DNA of 38,299 nt. Source: Klebsormidium nitens (Eukaryota; Streptophyta; Klebsormidiophyceae; Klebsormidiales; Klebsormidiaceae). Position numbers and translations under genes: made by a program. The notes under the pieces are model-generated. The model searched no databases and was not told the DNA's origin. It saw only the letters and a list, made by a program, of their open reading frames with translations. Location: NCBI GenBank assembly GCA_000708835.1, contig DF237692.1:1-38299 (forward strand). Direction: 5' to 3'. This document shows positions 1-10,600 of this stretch, piece after piece; position 1 is the stretch's first letter; each line of letters starts with the position of its first letter.

Positions 1-88
1 CTGTTAAGACGTAACCGCTGTCGTTTCGCTAACAAGCAGCTAACGAAATCCTGACGAGAACGAGGTTAGACTTAACCAGACGTAATCG

Positions 89-3000
89 TTACAGCTGGAA
101 GTGAGTCAGGCACCAGCCGGTTGCCCCCACGCCCCCCTCCTTGAGAAAGCCTTGCATCCACGGCCGCCGCGGGACCGCCTTGCACACCGCGCACGCCGCT
201 GGATCCGCACACCCACCCGACTCGGTCACGAGGTCGACCAAGGCTCTCACGTTCGCTGGTAGCCCCTCGCGCATGGCGACGAACTCATCCGACTTTAGTG
301 GCGCATTGCTCCCTTGGGCCGGAGCCTTCCGAAAGTTGCACCATCTCAACGCGAGAGCTCGCACGGCCGGCCGCAGCTCCGACAGCCCGTTGCGGTGCTT
401 CCAAGGGTAGTCGATCCCCTCTAGCGGCACGTCGGAAGGGCGCACCCCGCCAATGCTCAGAGGAGTGAAGCCGCCAGCCACCCGAGGCGCCTCTGGGTCG
501 GGCTCGCACACGCTGTGCAACGAAGCCTCCGAGTCGTCGCGCATGGCACTCGAGTTGGCAAAGAACGTGCCATCGAACGTGATGACCTTCTCTCGACCAA
601 AGGCGTAGGTCGCGAGCTCGGAGGTGGGCCCCTCCGTCCGCTCAACTCTCAGAGGCGTCCCAACCATTCGAGCCTCCGCCTCGGCCGCCTCGACCTCGCT
701 CGTGTAGAGGTGCACGCAATCGGGGCGCGAGCACACGTGCTGGATCCGCGAGCGCGCCGCGAGGTCGTTGAAGGCTTGCATCGCCGAGTCAAAGACCCGA
801 TCGTCCAACCTAGGGCCGCTCGACCCCTCGAGGCACCTCGTGGCCATGTCCCCCGCCTCAAAGTTGAGGCTATGTGAAGCGCCGAGTGCCGCGGCAAAGT
901 GGTTGCGCAGCAGGAGGCCATGGGAGATGAGGGTCGTTCCGGAGAAGTTAAAGATGCCATCCTCCTGCAACCAAGGAGCAATCAAGAAGGTCAATCAATG
1001 TTGCATTCATTATGGTCTCCTTCATTTGAAGGCTATCATCAAGAGTCAAATATTGGCATGAAATCAAACGCGCAGTTTGGGTTGGTGTTGAGCATTCTTG
1101 GAGAGAACGGAAAGCTTGATCTCCAAGACTTGGCGGCTTCAGCATCTACGTGCAAAGATGCACATGCTTATGTTGGAAGAAGGGTGCACGAGTACCCACG
1201 ATCAACAAAGATGCCTCCGCCAGGCCCGCACTCGTGCACTAAAGTATACCCAATTCAAAGATGTGCGATATGCAATCGGAGTGATATCCGCTTTCAATGG
1301 CCTTTTCCACCTCATGTCAATGCAGTTGTCTGCCGTGATTGTATCACAATCAGATATGATCGATTGGATTGCCTGACCACAATGGATGCTCGGCGCAAGT
1401 ACAAAGTGCGTGATCTCACTTGCTTGCCATGGGTTCCGAGCCCTGAGCCACCATATCAAGCACGTTACTATCTCAAATGGGACGTGATTTCGAAAGCCCT
1501 TCAAGAAAATTACGGACCTCAAGGTTTGAGACAGAAAGGCCTTTGAAGCTAGGAGTAAAAGAGGGGTGGCGCGATTGCAGGGGAGAGAGAATCAGAAGTG
1601 TAGATGACTCTTCGATGATGATACTCACCTGGCCGTCGTAGGCCACCGAGCAGCATGCCGCCTCTCGTCCAGGAGCGATGCGGCAGACGCGCCGATAGGT
1701 GGTGACCTCAAAGCGTGCTCCAGCAGTTGTCAGCGACCCCTTTCGACTCTCGATCTTCCACGGCCGGCCGCATGGAGCCACAGGGTCGCGTGGCCTTGGA
1801 GCGCAAAAGTGCTGCGCTTCATCGCGGCGTCTCACGCCCTCCTCGCCCCAGCGCTCGCAGAGGCTTGCGACAATCGCCCCGCCTCGGCTCATGACCGTAT
1901 CGATCCTCTTGTGACTGTGGCCCATGTCAAGTGCCGCAGCAGAGAGGCACTCCCAAGGCTCGAGAGAAGCCTGGTGGGCGCACGCGACCTTGAAGTCCTG
2001 CCGGCGACACGCGGGATTGTTGCAAACCAGAATGTTCCTTGCCCTCGCTTCTCGTTGCGAAACCCTCTCCGCGCGCCTCTCGGTGAGGGTCGGCCGCTTC
2101 CCATCTTGGCCACCATTTGCGGCAGGCTCGCTCACGATTGCCTCTGCCTTTGCAAGTACCCTTGAAAGATGCGGGCACCGCTCCGGTCCCAAGCACTCGA
2201 CGTGGCTACAATGCGCGGTCTCTCCCGCCAACACGCACACCACGGGCTGCTCGCCCCTATCGCTCACGACAAACACACGGAGCTGCGCCCCCCCTTTCCA
2301 CGCCTCCGCATCCAGCCCAAAGAGAGCACCTCCCACGCACCCCCCTTGTTCGAGGGGCAAAATCCAAGGCAGGCCGTCGGTGACCTCGCGCGCAAACGGG
2401 CGGCTGTCGTCAAAGGCCGTGAATTCGGCCTCTCCGTTTTGCGCATGAGACGCGTTGCCCCCAAAAACCCCATGTCGTGGTCTCTGCACGCCCTCTGACC
2501 GCACAGGCACCGAAAGCTGCCCGTGTGATCGATCTTCACGAGCCGCGGCGCGTTCAAGACCCCCCTCTCCGTCACCAAAAGGTCCAAAAGGCGCCCGTTC
2601 GAGCCCCCAACAAGCGGGACCAAAAAGAGGCCGGGAGCAACCGCAATCGGAGGGATCCTGCTTCGGCCCAACTCGGAGAGGATTGCCTCCGCGCCAAGCT
2701 CAAGTGGGCTCGGCCTCACTTCGAGCGCTCTCTTCACTCCGCGCCTTGATGGAGCGACTGCCTTGGGCTCGCGGCAATACGGACAGGCGGCAAGGTCCCT
2801 CCTCTGCACAAAGAATTGGTGACCGCCCTCGCTTGCCTCCTCTCCTGGCCCTACCTGCCGAAGCTCTTTTGTCCGGGGGAACACTTCGTACTTGGCGAGA
2901 AGCTCTTCTTGGGAAACTGGGGAGCCACTCGCACTTGAAACGAAGGGGCGCCCCTCCTCGTACTGCGCCTCTACGCACCGCAAGCACAGAAGATGCCCGC

Positions 3001-3454
3001 CTCCGCCTCGGCAGATGATCGCCCCACCCCGGTTCCGTTTCCGCTCCCAGACGAACGGATCGCACCCTCGAGTGTAGACCGCTCCCTTTCCGCCGCACGT
3101 GCGCCCGATGCACGTCGAACCGAGCCCCCCTTGAGCAAAAGCCCCTGCAGGCCGCAGAGCGAAGGCCAGCCCGTAGTCGAAGAAGAAGTCAGCGCCCCCC
3201 TGCTTGGCCGCATAGGAGGGGCGGCCTCCTCGTATTCCCCCAGCATTTGGCAAGGGAGGCACGGCAGCTGGGACGCTCTTGACGTCGCTAAAGACAGGAG
3301 ACGGGCCCTCGAAATGGACTGCCGCGCAGCTCCTAACGGCTTGACCGGCCTTCAAAGTCTCGTGCAAGCTTGCAGCGGCCGCTGGGGTGGTCGAGGCGAT
3401 GAGCACGAAGCTGGAGGGTTCTTTCTCGTCACGACACGCCGTCTCGTGATTCAT
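89..3454 (-). CDS. Cysteine-cluster protein, KDZ-transposon-associated type (two exons, one frameshift)
   Basis: Two exons on the minus strand: 3454-1629, then 964-89, joined by a GT-AG intron (965-1628) in phase 0. The join reads YDGQ-EDGIFNFSG, which resembles the junction in CxC cysteine-cluster proteins encoded beside KDZ (Kyakuja/Dileera/Zisupton) transposases in fungi and algae; this resemblance is from memory. Several Cys pairs are visible, including CPYC, CLCGQRAC, CNNPAC and CADPAACAVC. The chosen ATG at 3454 lies just inside the repeats; the frame is open further upstream into the 70-bp array, so the start is uncertain. The frame shifts once in the run C5-A5-C4 (plus strand, 2458-2471): the first frame ends its good similarity near CRDHDMGFLG and the second continues at GNASHAQNGE. 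One extra base would restore a single frame. The cause could be decay of a transposon gene, an assembly error, or an unseen intron. No transposase core is in the window; it could lie left of base 1. Confidence 0.5.
965..1628 (-). other. Intron of the cysteine-cluster gene
   Basis: A 664-bp intron. Donor (minus strand) is CAG|GTGAGT at 1629/1628. Acceptor is TTGGTTGCAG ending at 965. Open frames on either strand inside it look like chance and show no recognised domain. Confidence 0.6.
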
Positions 3455-3577
3455 CCTGACAGCAGAGAGAAAGCTTTGAGATTGAGCCGGTTTTGATGGC
3501 CCTAAGTCTTTGCGGCACCCCTTCAAAGGGGCGACTCTGCTTTGAAACGAAACTCCTCCCTCCTCCCTCCTGACTGC

Positions 3578-3990
3578 TGACGTCATCAGAATTGGGCGCC
3601 CAGAAAGTTTGCCAAAAGCTCGGCCAACTTGGTGACAAGCGACGGCAGCTGACGTCATCAGAAGCGGGCGCCCAGAAAGTTTGCCAAAAGCTCGGACAAC
3701 TTGGACAAGCGACAACTGCTGACGTCATCAGAAGCGGGCACCCGGAAAGTCTATGAAAAGCTCGGACAACTTGGACAAGGGACGGCTTCTGACGTCATCA
3801 GACTTGGTCGCCCAAAAACTTTGCCAAAAGCTCGGACAACTTGGACAAGCGACAACTGCTGACGTCATCAGAAGCGGGCGCCCTAAGAGTCGATGAAATG
3901 CTCGGACACTTGGACAAGCAACGGCTGGTGACGTCATCAAAAACGGGCGCCCAAAAAGTCTTTCGAAAAGCTTGTACAGTTTGGACTTCG
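3578..3990. repeat. 70-bp tandem repeat carrying TGACGTCA sites
   Basis: Six copies of a roughly 70-bp unit. Each starts with the palindrome TGACGTCA followed by TC; the palindromes lie at 3578, 3650, 3720, 3790, 3860 and 3929. Each unit then has a GGGCGCCC-like block and an AAAGCTCGGACAACTTGGAC-like block. TGACGTCA is the full CRE/C-box type core bound by bZIP factors (established). The array starts about 120 bp upstream of the putative ATG of the minus-strand cysteine-cluster gene, so it could be a promoter or enhancer array. That role is inferred. It may equally be a subterminal repeat of a transposon. Confidence 0.8.
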
Positions 3991-6110
3991 ATTGTGCGCT
4001 AGATGGTCGGAAGTTGGGGCCGGCCATACCCCGCAGAATGGGAGGTGTACCAGAAAACGCCGAATAAAGTTCTTTAAAAAGAATACACCTTTTTCTGGTA
4101 CCAGGTTTGTATGGGCTAGCCGCCGACCGCACCCCACATGATCGGTTGCCGGCCATTTTGGACTTCGGTTGTGCGCTAGATGGTCGGGAGTTGGGGCCGG
4201 ACATACCCCGCAGAATGGGAGATGTACCAGAAAACGGCGAATAGCTTCTTAAGAAAGAATACACCTTGTTCTGGTACCAGGTTTGAATGGGCTAGCAACC
4301 CGGTACCCCACATGATCGGTTGCCGGCCATCCCCCGCAAAATGCAAGACGGTACCAGAAAACGCCGAATAGCTTCTTAAGAAAGAATACATCCTTTCTTG
4401 GTACGAGGTTTCTATGGGCTGTCAGCCAAGCCGCGCAAAATTTGAAAGCGGCCCAACCATCACCCGTAAGTTCTGAAAAGCGGCCGAATTCTTAAGGAGA
4501 AACACGCCCTTCTCTGGTGGGTCTGGTACGAGCCCACACCGTGCTTGATCGGCTCTCTGGCCATCCCCGGCAGAATTCCCGGCACTGGACTCCGCCTTCC
4601 GGAGTTGACCCTTAGACGGCTAGTACGAGTTGGAGACCGTGGGGAGACCGTCAGCCGTGACGTCATCTGTCTCTGATGACGTCATCAGAACTTGCTACGG
4701 TAGAAACTTTGAAAGATGCGAAATTCAAAGAGCTTTCCGAAGAAGTATCAAACACTAAGATCGGCCAGGAACTCCGCCTTTGGGAGCTTTCTGAGTTGAC
4801 CCTTCCCGAAAGCCTGGCACAACGGCCAGTACGAGTCGGAGACCGTCAGCCGTGACGTCATCTGTCTCTGATGACGTCATCAGAACTTGCTACGGTAGAA
4901 ACATTGACAGATGCGAAATTCAAAGAGCTTTCCGAAGAAGTATCAAATATTGAAATCGGCCAGGAACTCCGCCTCCAAGAGCTTTCTGAGTTGACCCTTC
5001 TCGGAAGCATGCCACAACTTGAGCGTAGTAGTGCGAATCGGAGACCGTCAGCTGTGTGAATGTTGCCACACCCTGCGGGATGTACCAGAAAAAGCCCTTT
5101 AGATTCTTAAAAAGTGATACGCCTTTTCTTGGTACACTCCAAATGTACGCGGGATGGCTGGACGTGCGCTTGATGGGCGACCCGACCATACCCCGCACAA
5201 TGGGTACGGTGTACCACAAAACGCCCAATTACTTCTTTAGAAAGAAATACAGCGTTTCCTGGTATACGCGCTGGTCGTATGCTGGATTGTCGGATTGCTG
5301 AATGGGGCAACTCGACCATATATACCTTGCAAGATGGGCGTACCACAAAAGGACCAATTACTTCTTTAGAAAGAAATACACCGTTTCTTGGTACGCGCTC
5401 AGGATCATGAAGTTTGATCGTCAGACTGTTGGAAGGGGCAACTCGGCCATACCCTGCAAGATGGGTGTACCACAGAAAGAGTGACTTAGATTCTTAAGAA
5501 GTGATACAGCGTTTCTTGGTACGCGCTCAGGATCGTGGGTAGTAGGATGATCAGGATGGGGCAACTCGACCATACCTTGCGCGCACGATGGGTGTACCAC
5601 AAAGGGGCCCATTAGATTCTTAAAAAGAAATACACCGTTTCCTGGTACACGCGGATCATGCTTTGGATGGTCAGACTGTTGGAAGGGGCGGCCGTCCAGC
5701 CAACCCTGCAAAACTCAGAGTGTACCACAAAACGCTGATAAGATGAAGAAGAGTTACTACATCGTTGATTGTACGCGCGGACTGTGTGTTGAATGGTCGA
5801 ATCACTAGAATGTGCTTGATAAGCAGGGCCGGCCAGACCTCGCCGCAGACTCTGCCAGGGCCCTGCCATATCCAGCCATACCCTGCAAGATTCAGAGTGT
5901 ACCACAAAGGACCACTTAGATTCTTAAGAAGTAAGACACCGTTTCTTGGTACACACGGATTAATTGTGTAAAGGGATGGTCGGATTGCTAGATGAGGCCG
6001 CCCAGCCATACCCTGCACAATGAGTGTACCACAAAACGCCCAATTACTTCTTTAGAAAGAAAGACAGCGTTTCTTGGTACGCACGGACAAAGTGTTGGTT
6101 GGCCACATTG
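3980..6110. repeat. Tandem array of about 12 hairpin-forming units
   Basis: About twelve divergent units, each with an inverted repeat. The left arm resembles GTGTACCACAAAACG and the right arm CGTTTCTTGGTACAC, around an AT-rich loop of about 25-30 bases (TTCTTTAGAAAGAAATAC-like). Left arms start near 4049, 4226, 4352, 5083, 5208, 5339, 5465, 5591, 5720, 5898 and 6025, with a decayed unit near 4465. From 5083 the spacing is mostly about 125-130 bp. Spacers contain a repeated ATACCCTGCAAGATG-like block. Nothing here looks coding. The array is interrupted at 4590-5055 by a different 195-bp repeat. Confidence 0.75.
4590..5060 (+). repeat. 195-bp tandem repeat with paired TGACGTCA sites
   Basis: Two near-complete copies plus a third partial one. 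Each full copy carries two TGACGTCA palindromes 19 bp apart (4658 and 4677; 4853 and 4872). The palindrome pairs are 195 bp apart. Each copy then holds an open frame from an ATG at 4676 or 4871. The frames encode about 60 residues and share a helical core containing KFKELSEEVSN, so most differences between copies keep the frame. The third copy begins near 4985 and ends near 5058. The TGACGTCA motif links this repeat to the 70-bp array upstream. Confidence 0.7.
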
Positions 6111-6111
6111 T

Positions 6112-6712
6112 GCGCTGCGGCCTCGGGGTGGCAACTCCAGTTTTAAAATGGATGGTGTTTTCTAATTGCCTTTCTCCTAAAATGACCCAAAACAAATCAG
6201 CTCGACGTTTTGTTTCATATCCTCGTATAGCCCTTGGTCTATAGTTTTCAAAACACCACTCGTTTTGAAATTTGGCCCCCCCCACAAAAAGTAAAACACT
6301 TTTAAAACATTTTAAAACGCCAAAATCTTAATACATGTATCTGCGGGTTAGGCGAACCTCAAAATTGCCCGTTTTATAAAACAAACAAAACAACAAAACG
6401 TTTTAAAACGCTTCAAATCCGGATTAAAACAAGACAAGTCGACAATTCGAGCCCCTAATATGATCCGTTTTCTCCTTGTAATATACGCAGAATCGCTTCT
6501 AAACTGCATACGGAATCCAGACAAGTCGATTGCCACTGAAAAAACAAGAACAAACATACAAATTGGACCTTTACCACCGTTTTAGAACAGTTTTTAACCG
6601 TTTTAAAAAGGCGTTTTACGTTTCCAAAACGACTAAACCTCTTGTTTTAATCCGCAGATGCCATGTTTTAAAATTGGGAGTTGCCACCCCGGGGCTGCGG
6701 CGAGCCATTTTC
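6112..6712. mobile_element. AT-rich MITE-like element with about 40-bp inverted ends
   Basis: The segment is much richer in A/T than its flanks and is full of TTTTAAAA and CGTTTTAAAACG motifs. Its ends are imperfect inverted repeats. The left end near 6113-6152 reads GGGGTGGCAACTCC then AGTTTTAAAATGG. The right end near 6660-6705 is the complement of GGGGTGGCAACTCC then CAATTTTAAAACATGG. No long open frame or transposase is present, so it looks non-autonomous. I could not identify a clean target-site duplication, so exact ends are uncertain. Confidence 0.6.
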
Positions 6713-7652
6713 AGTAGCTTGAACCCCAAGCGATAAACCAAGAGGCCGCATTGCTCACCTCCTGCCAAAATGCACCTCCGCCAACCAGCCCGGCCGCTCT
6801 GACACGCTCGTGGCGCCACCAAATGGTCTGCTCCTTGTGCGAGCTCGCTGCGAACAGTGCCGCAGGCCACGAACTGGGTCCCGACGGTGCATAGCTTATG
6901 AGTTGCGAGGACGTACCGGGCACTTCCACTGCATTTCGGCCGAATCTCAGATCGACGGCGGCAGGAAAACCCCGGCCCATCGGACGGCTGAGAAAGTTAG
7001 GTGGAAATGTAACCTCGCGCCGGCCCGCTCGATAGGTTGGCGCGGTCACTCGCGCGGGCGGGGCGCCTCGGCAGCCGCGGGCGGCGGGTTTATCCGTAGG
7101 ACGTACGATTTTTTGTAAACCTGGCACACCGTCCAGCAGTGTCCGAAACTGCACAGTCAAAATGGCAGTGGCTTGAAGAGGGCAATCCCCGGCCCGAGTT
7201 GCTCATGAAATGCAGGCTTGGCCACTGCTTGCAGAAACTTGTCGTCTGCCCGGGGATTGCTATCGGGGCGAGAATGCATGAAAGCGTTGACATTCACGTC
7301 CCTAAATTCTTGAGGCACCAATCCACCCGCATTGGAGATTGGTGCTTCTCACAAGTTCAAAAGGCTTCGTTGGAGTGCTGATTACGGGACGCATGCCCCT
7401 TGGGCCTTGAGGCAGCACTTCTTGTCGCTATTTAGTTGCCTGTGTGGCCTGCAGACTTAATTTGAAAAGTGTGCGGCAGACGAATACGAGTTTGGCATCC
7501 TGCAAGAGGGCCGCCCTTAAATCAAGTGAACCTGGTTGGCTGGTGCTTGCAGAACTTGGAAAGGGCTCGCAAAAGTGAGGCGACGTCACGGTCTGTACTT
7601 GATTGATTGGACAGTCTAGCAAACAACAAGGGGTGGGCTAAGGGTTGAAGCA
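6713..7652. other. Intergenic region upstream of Di19
   Basis: About 940 bp between the MITE-like element and the Di19 start codon. It holds short open frames on both strands with no recognisable domain or conserved composition. It presumably includes the Di19 promoter and 5' UTR, but I see no clear TATA box. Confidence 0.4.
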
Positions 7653-10600
7653 ATGAGCGCTGCGGCCGAAGCGGCTTTAGCGGAGCTGTGCAACAGAGTC
7701 GGAGGAGGGAAGAGGCATTTTGAGCAGATACTGCAGCACTTGAGAGAGACAGACTCCCGGACCGCGGGAGATCTTGGTAAGTCAGCTTGCAACCCTCACC
7801 ATTTTGAAGCTGTCAATTCTGTTGTATCCAGCCCAATGCTTTGATTGCACTCTGTGGAAGTTTTCTGGTCTGAACCTGCTCCACTCGCAAATTGAGACCT
7901 GTGCCGTCTGCCTTTGACCTCTTCTTGCAGCTCCACTTCATAAGGTTGAAGCGTTAATAATAAAAGGTTCTATTTAAGTTTTGCACCAGACTCTGCTTTT
8001 CATTCAGCGCAAGTACTGAACCCAGGTTATCCTTTAACGGCGTGATGCATGCTGGTGCCAAGTCATGCTTGATTCCGTTCTTAAAGCCGTGGTAGACATA
8101 CTTTCTGGCAGTGGCTTTCCCTGAGGTGTTGAGTTGCTTTTTATCTGCCTGATCATGTCTTCTTCACCGTGGCATATTTGTAGAGCATGGTGTAGGAGTT
8201 GAAACTTCTGCTTGGATGTTAAGTCTATACAATGTGCTGGTTTGCTTTCTTACACTAGCAGCTGTTCTTCGACCTAGCTGGTAGACTACCTGTGTCTGAA
8301 GGAGTAAGATTTCTACGGCACAGATCTGATGCGGGCCCTGAAATTCCAGAAGTATCTTCTGGTTGGCGGGTGCTTGAGCTTGGAGACATTGGAGTTTTGT
8401 ATCGGCCAGCATGCCCGAAGTAGAAAGCAAGTTCTATTGTTGTATCTTTCCATGCGATTTCATGCCCCCTTGAAACCCTAGTAGGCAATGCTGTCAGGTT
8501 CGTGTTTGAGAAAGAGCTGCAGAGTTTCGTCTACGCTCCTTCCATGCACTGTCTCCACAACATTGGTCAGGACTTTACTCTAACACACCATACCCTCACG
8601 AGTCATCACAGAGACCTTGTGATTGCCTTAGCCCGAGATACCTACCGTTGGATGCCAAGGCGTCCATTGGATTGGTTGTTGACACGACGTTCGGGGGTTG
8701 CATGTCGCATCCACAGCACAGGGTCTGTGAATGTGTCGAAGTTAGAAGGAGGGCAATGCTGCCACACTTTCTTTCTTGAAAGATACGGATATGGTTGGTA
8801 GATTCAGGTTACTGCAGTAGTCTATGCCGGTGTTTTGGGAGCTTTTTCCAAAGAATGATTAGGGTTTTGAGAACGTGTCGGAATTTGGCGGCCATCATTA
8901 CTAGCTGGCTTCTGATTGGGCATGAAGACCCGGAGTGCAAGACAATGCCCCTTTCCTAAACTCTTCTTTGGGTCAGGCCACCTTTATTTGGGAAATTTTG
9001 TTGGCACGGCGACCACTTCCTAGAACCTCATGCGTCAAAGGGCCTCAACTGCGGTTCCACTTGGAACTGCAGAGTCCCTCCATTTCATTTCTCTGGATTA
9101 ATTCTTCTCATGGAACGCACTGAAATTCTGAAAATTTCCTCATGTCATTGGTGCCAAAGGAGGGGTTCTAGGACTCGCAAGTTAGCCGTGCTTAGGGCTA
9201 ACTTTCAGGCTCGTTGTCAGTCCCTGACAACAGGACTTCAGGCTGGACTCCCGGTATCGCAGAGATGACCCTCACAGTCTTCTCGATTATCCCATCTTCT
9301 CTTGGCTCCTCAGACTGCTGGACTTGCTGCTCGTGTTACTGGGAGCCCTGTGCCGGTCTAGTTCTTGGTCAGAATCGTTTCCTTTGGTTCTGAAACTTTC
9401 CAACTTATTGTCACCCCCCCGCTTTACGACTCTGTCTCAGCATCACCCCGGATAGTATGCTATGATTTGTTTGTATTTTTCATGAATCCTCTTCGAAATT
9501 CAACTTCACCTCCCCGCCTCTCTCAGCATCAATCCCAAGTACTGGAACAAGCAATTCGTGACCCTGCCACCCTGTGGCCCTGTAACCTATGCTCACCGCA
9601 ATAGCTTATCCATCTCTCCACCTGCTTATCGGTGCAGAGCGTCAGCTGGGGATAGTCTTGATGGAGGATGCGGAGGCGGGCGACTGCGAGGATGATTACC
9701 CGTGCCCCGGGTGCGAGGATGACTTTGATTTGCCGTCGCTGTGCTCGCACATGGAGGAGGAGCATCCAGAGCTGCTCGAGGAAGAAGTGGTGAGGAGTTT
9801 GAATCTACCTCTTTTTCCAGAGAAACGCCTTTTGAAGCTAAGGCAAACGCCTTGGAACATTTGACTCTGTCATTACCAAACCAGCATCCGTGGATATCCA
9901 AGTTTGCCTGTTCTCTCCCCGGAAGATTCCAAGGGGGGCAGCCGAGCAGCCCTTTGGGTACCCTGCGCTTCAGGTCGTTATCCTACTTGAGCTTGCATGC
10001 TTTAGGCAGTCAGTACCAGCGGAACCGGGTCTTGACACAGGCTTCTCAGTAAAAGTAGCACAACTATGGTTGGGAAGCTTCATCCCGGCTCGTCACTTGG
10101 TGACGTCCTGACCACTATCCTCGTACCTAGATTGACTTTGTGGCCGCAGGCGAGATTCAATTATCGTTTGCGGTCCTGCCCGGTGAGCAGAAGAGAAAAC
10201 CATCTTCTAATCAGTACGTCCCGTTTTCAAGCATAGAGCTGAGAAGGACGAGCAGGATTTTGAGTGAGTTGTATCCAGCAGTAAACTGTGTGCTCCTGAG
10301 ACCCACCAGCAGTTGCGCTGACGTCTGCTGGCTCTCTGTGTGCAGGATTGTCCCGTCTGCGGGCGGCTAGTACGAAAAGACGTTGTGGGGCACATGCTGT
10401 CAGAGCACGTCCAGTTCTCTAGGATATCCTCACCAAGCGCGAACGCCATCATCTTTGTCTTTGTTTCTTCTGTTGTCTTCGTTCATGTTTGCGGCGTTGC
10501 TTGTTTCCTGTCTCCGTTTTCAGCGTCTAATGTTGGGAGGCAGACACTGCGCCTATGTCGATAGGATTAGGAGCAAACCATGAGCCCTCTTTCAAGCCAG

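Noticed and set aside
4040-6100. Regularly spaced short repeats resembling a CRISPR array
   Set aside because: Units are about 125-180 bp with long related spacers, and the genome is clearly eukaryotic with introns. There are no cas genes.
6711-7160. 149-codon minus-strand open frame upstream of Di19
   Set aside because: No recognisable domain, start codon inside GC-rich flank, overlaps frames on the other strand and the edge of the MITE-like element. Likely chance.
7160-7262. Possible hairpin from GCAATCCCCGG and CCGGGGATTGC
   Set aside because: The two complementary pairs are ordered so that they cannot both form one stem. Only one short stem is possible, and it is not convincing as a functional element.
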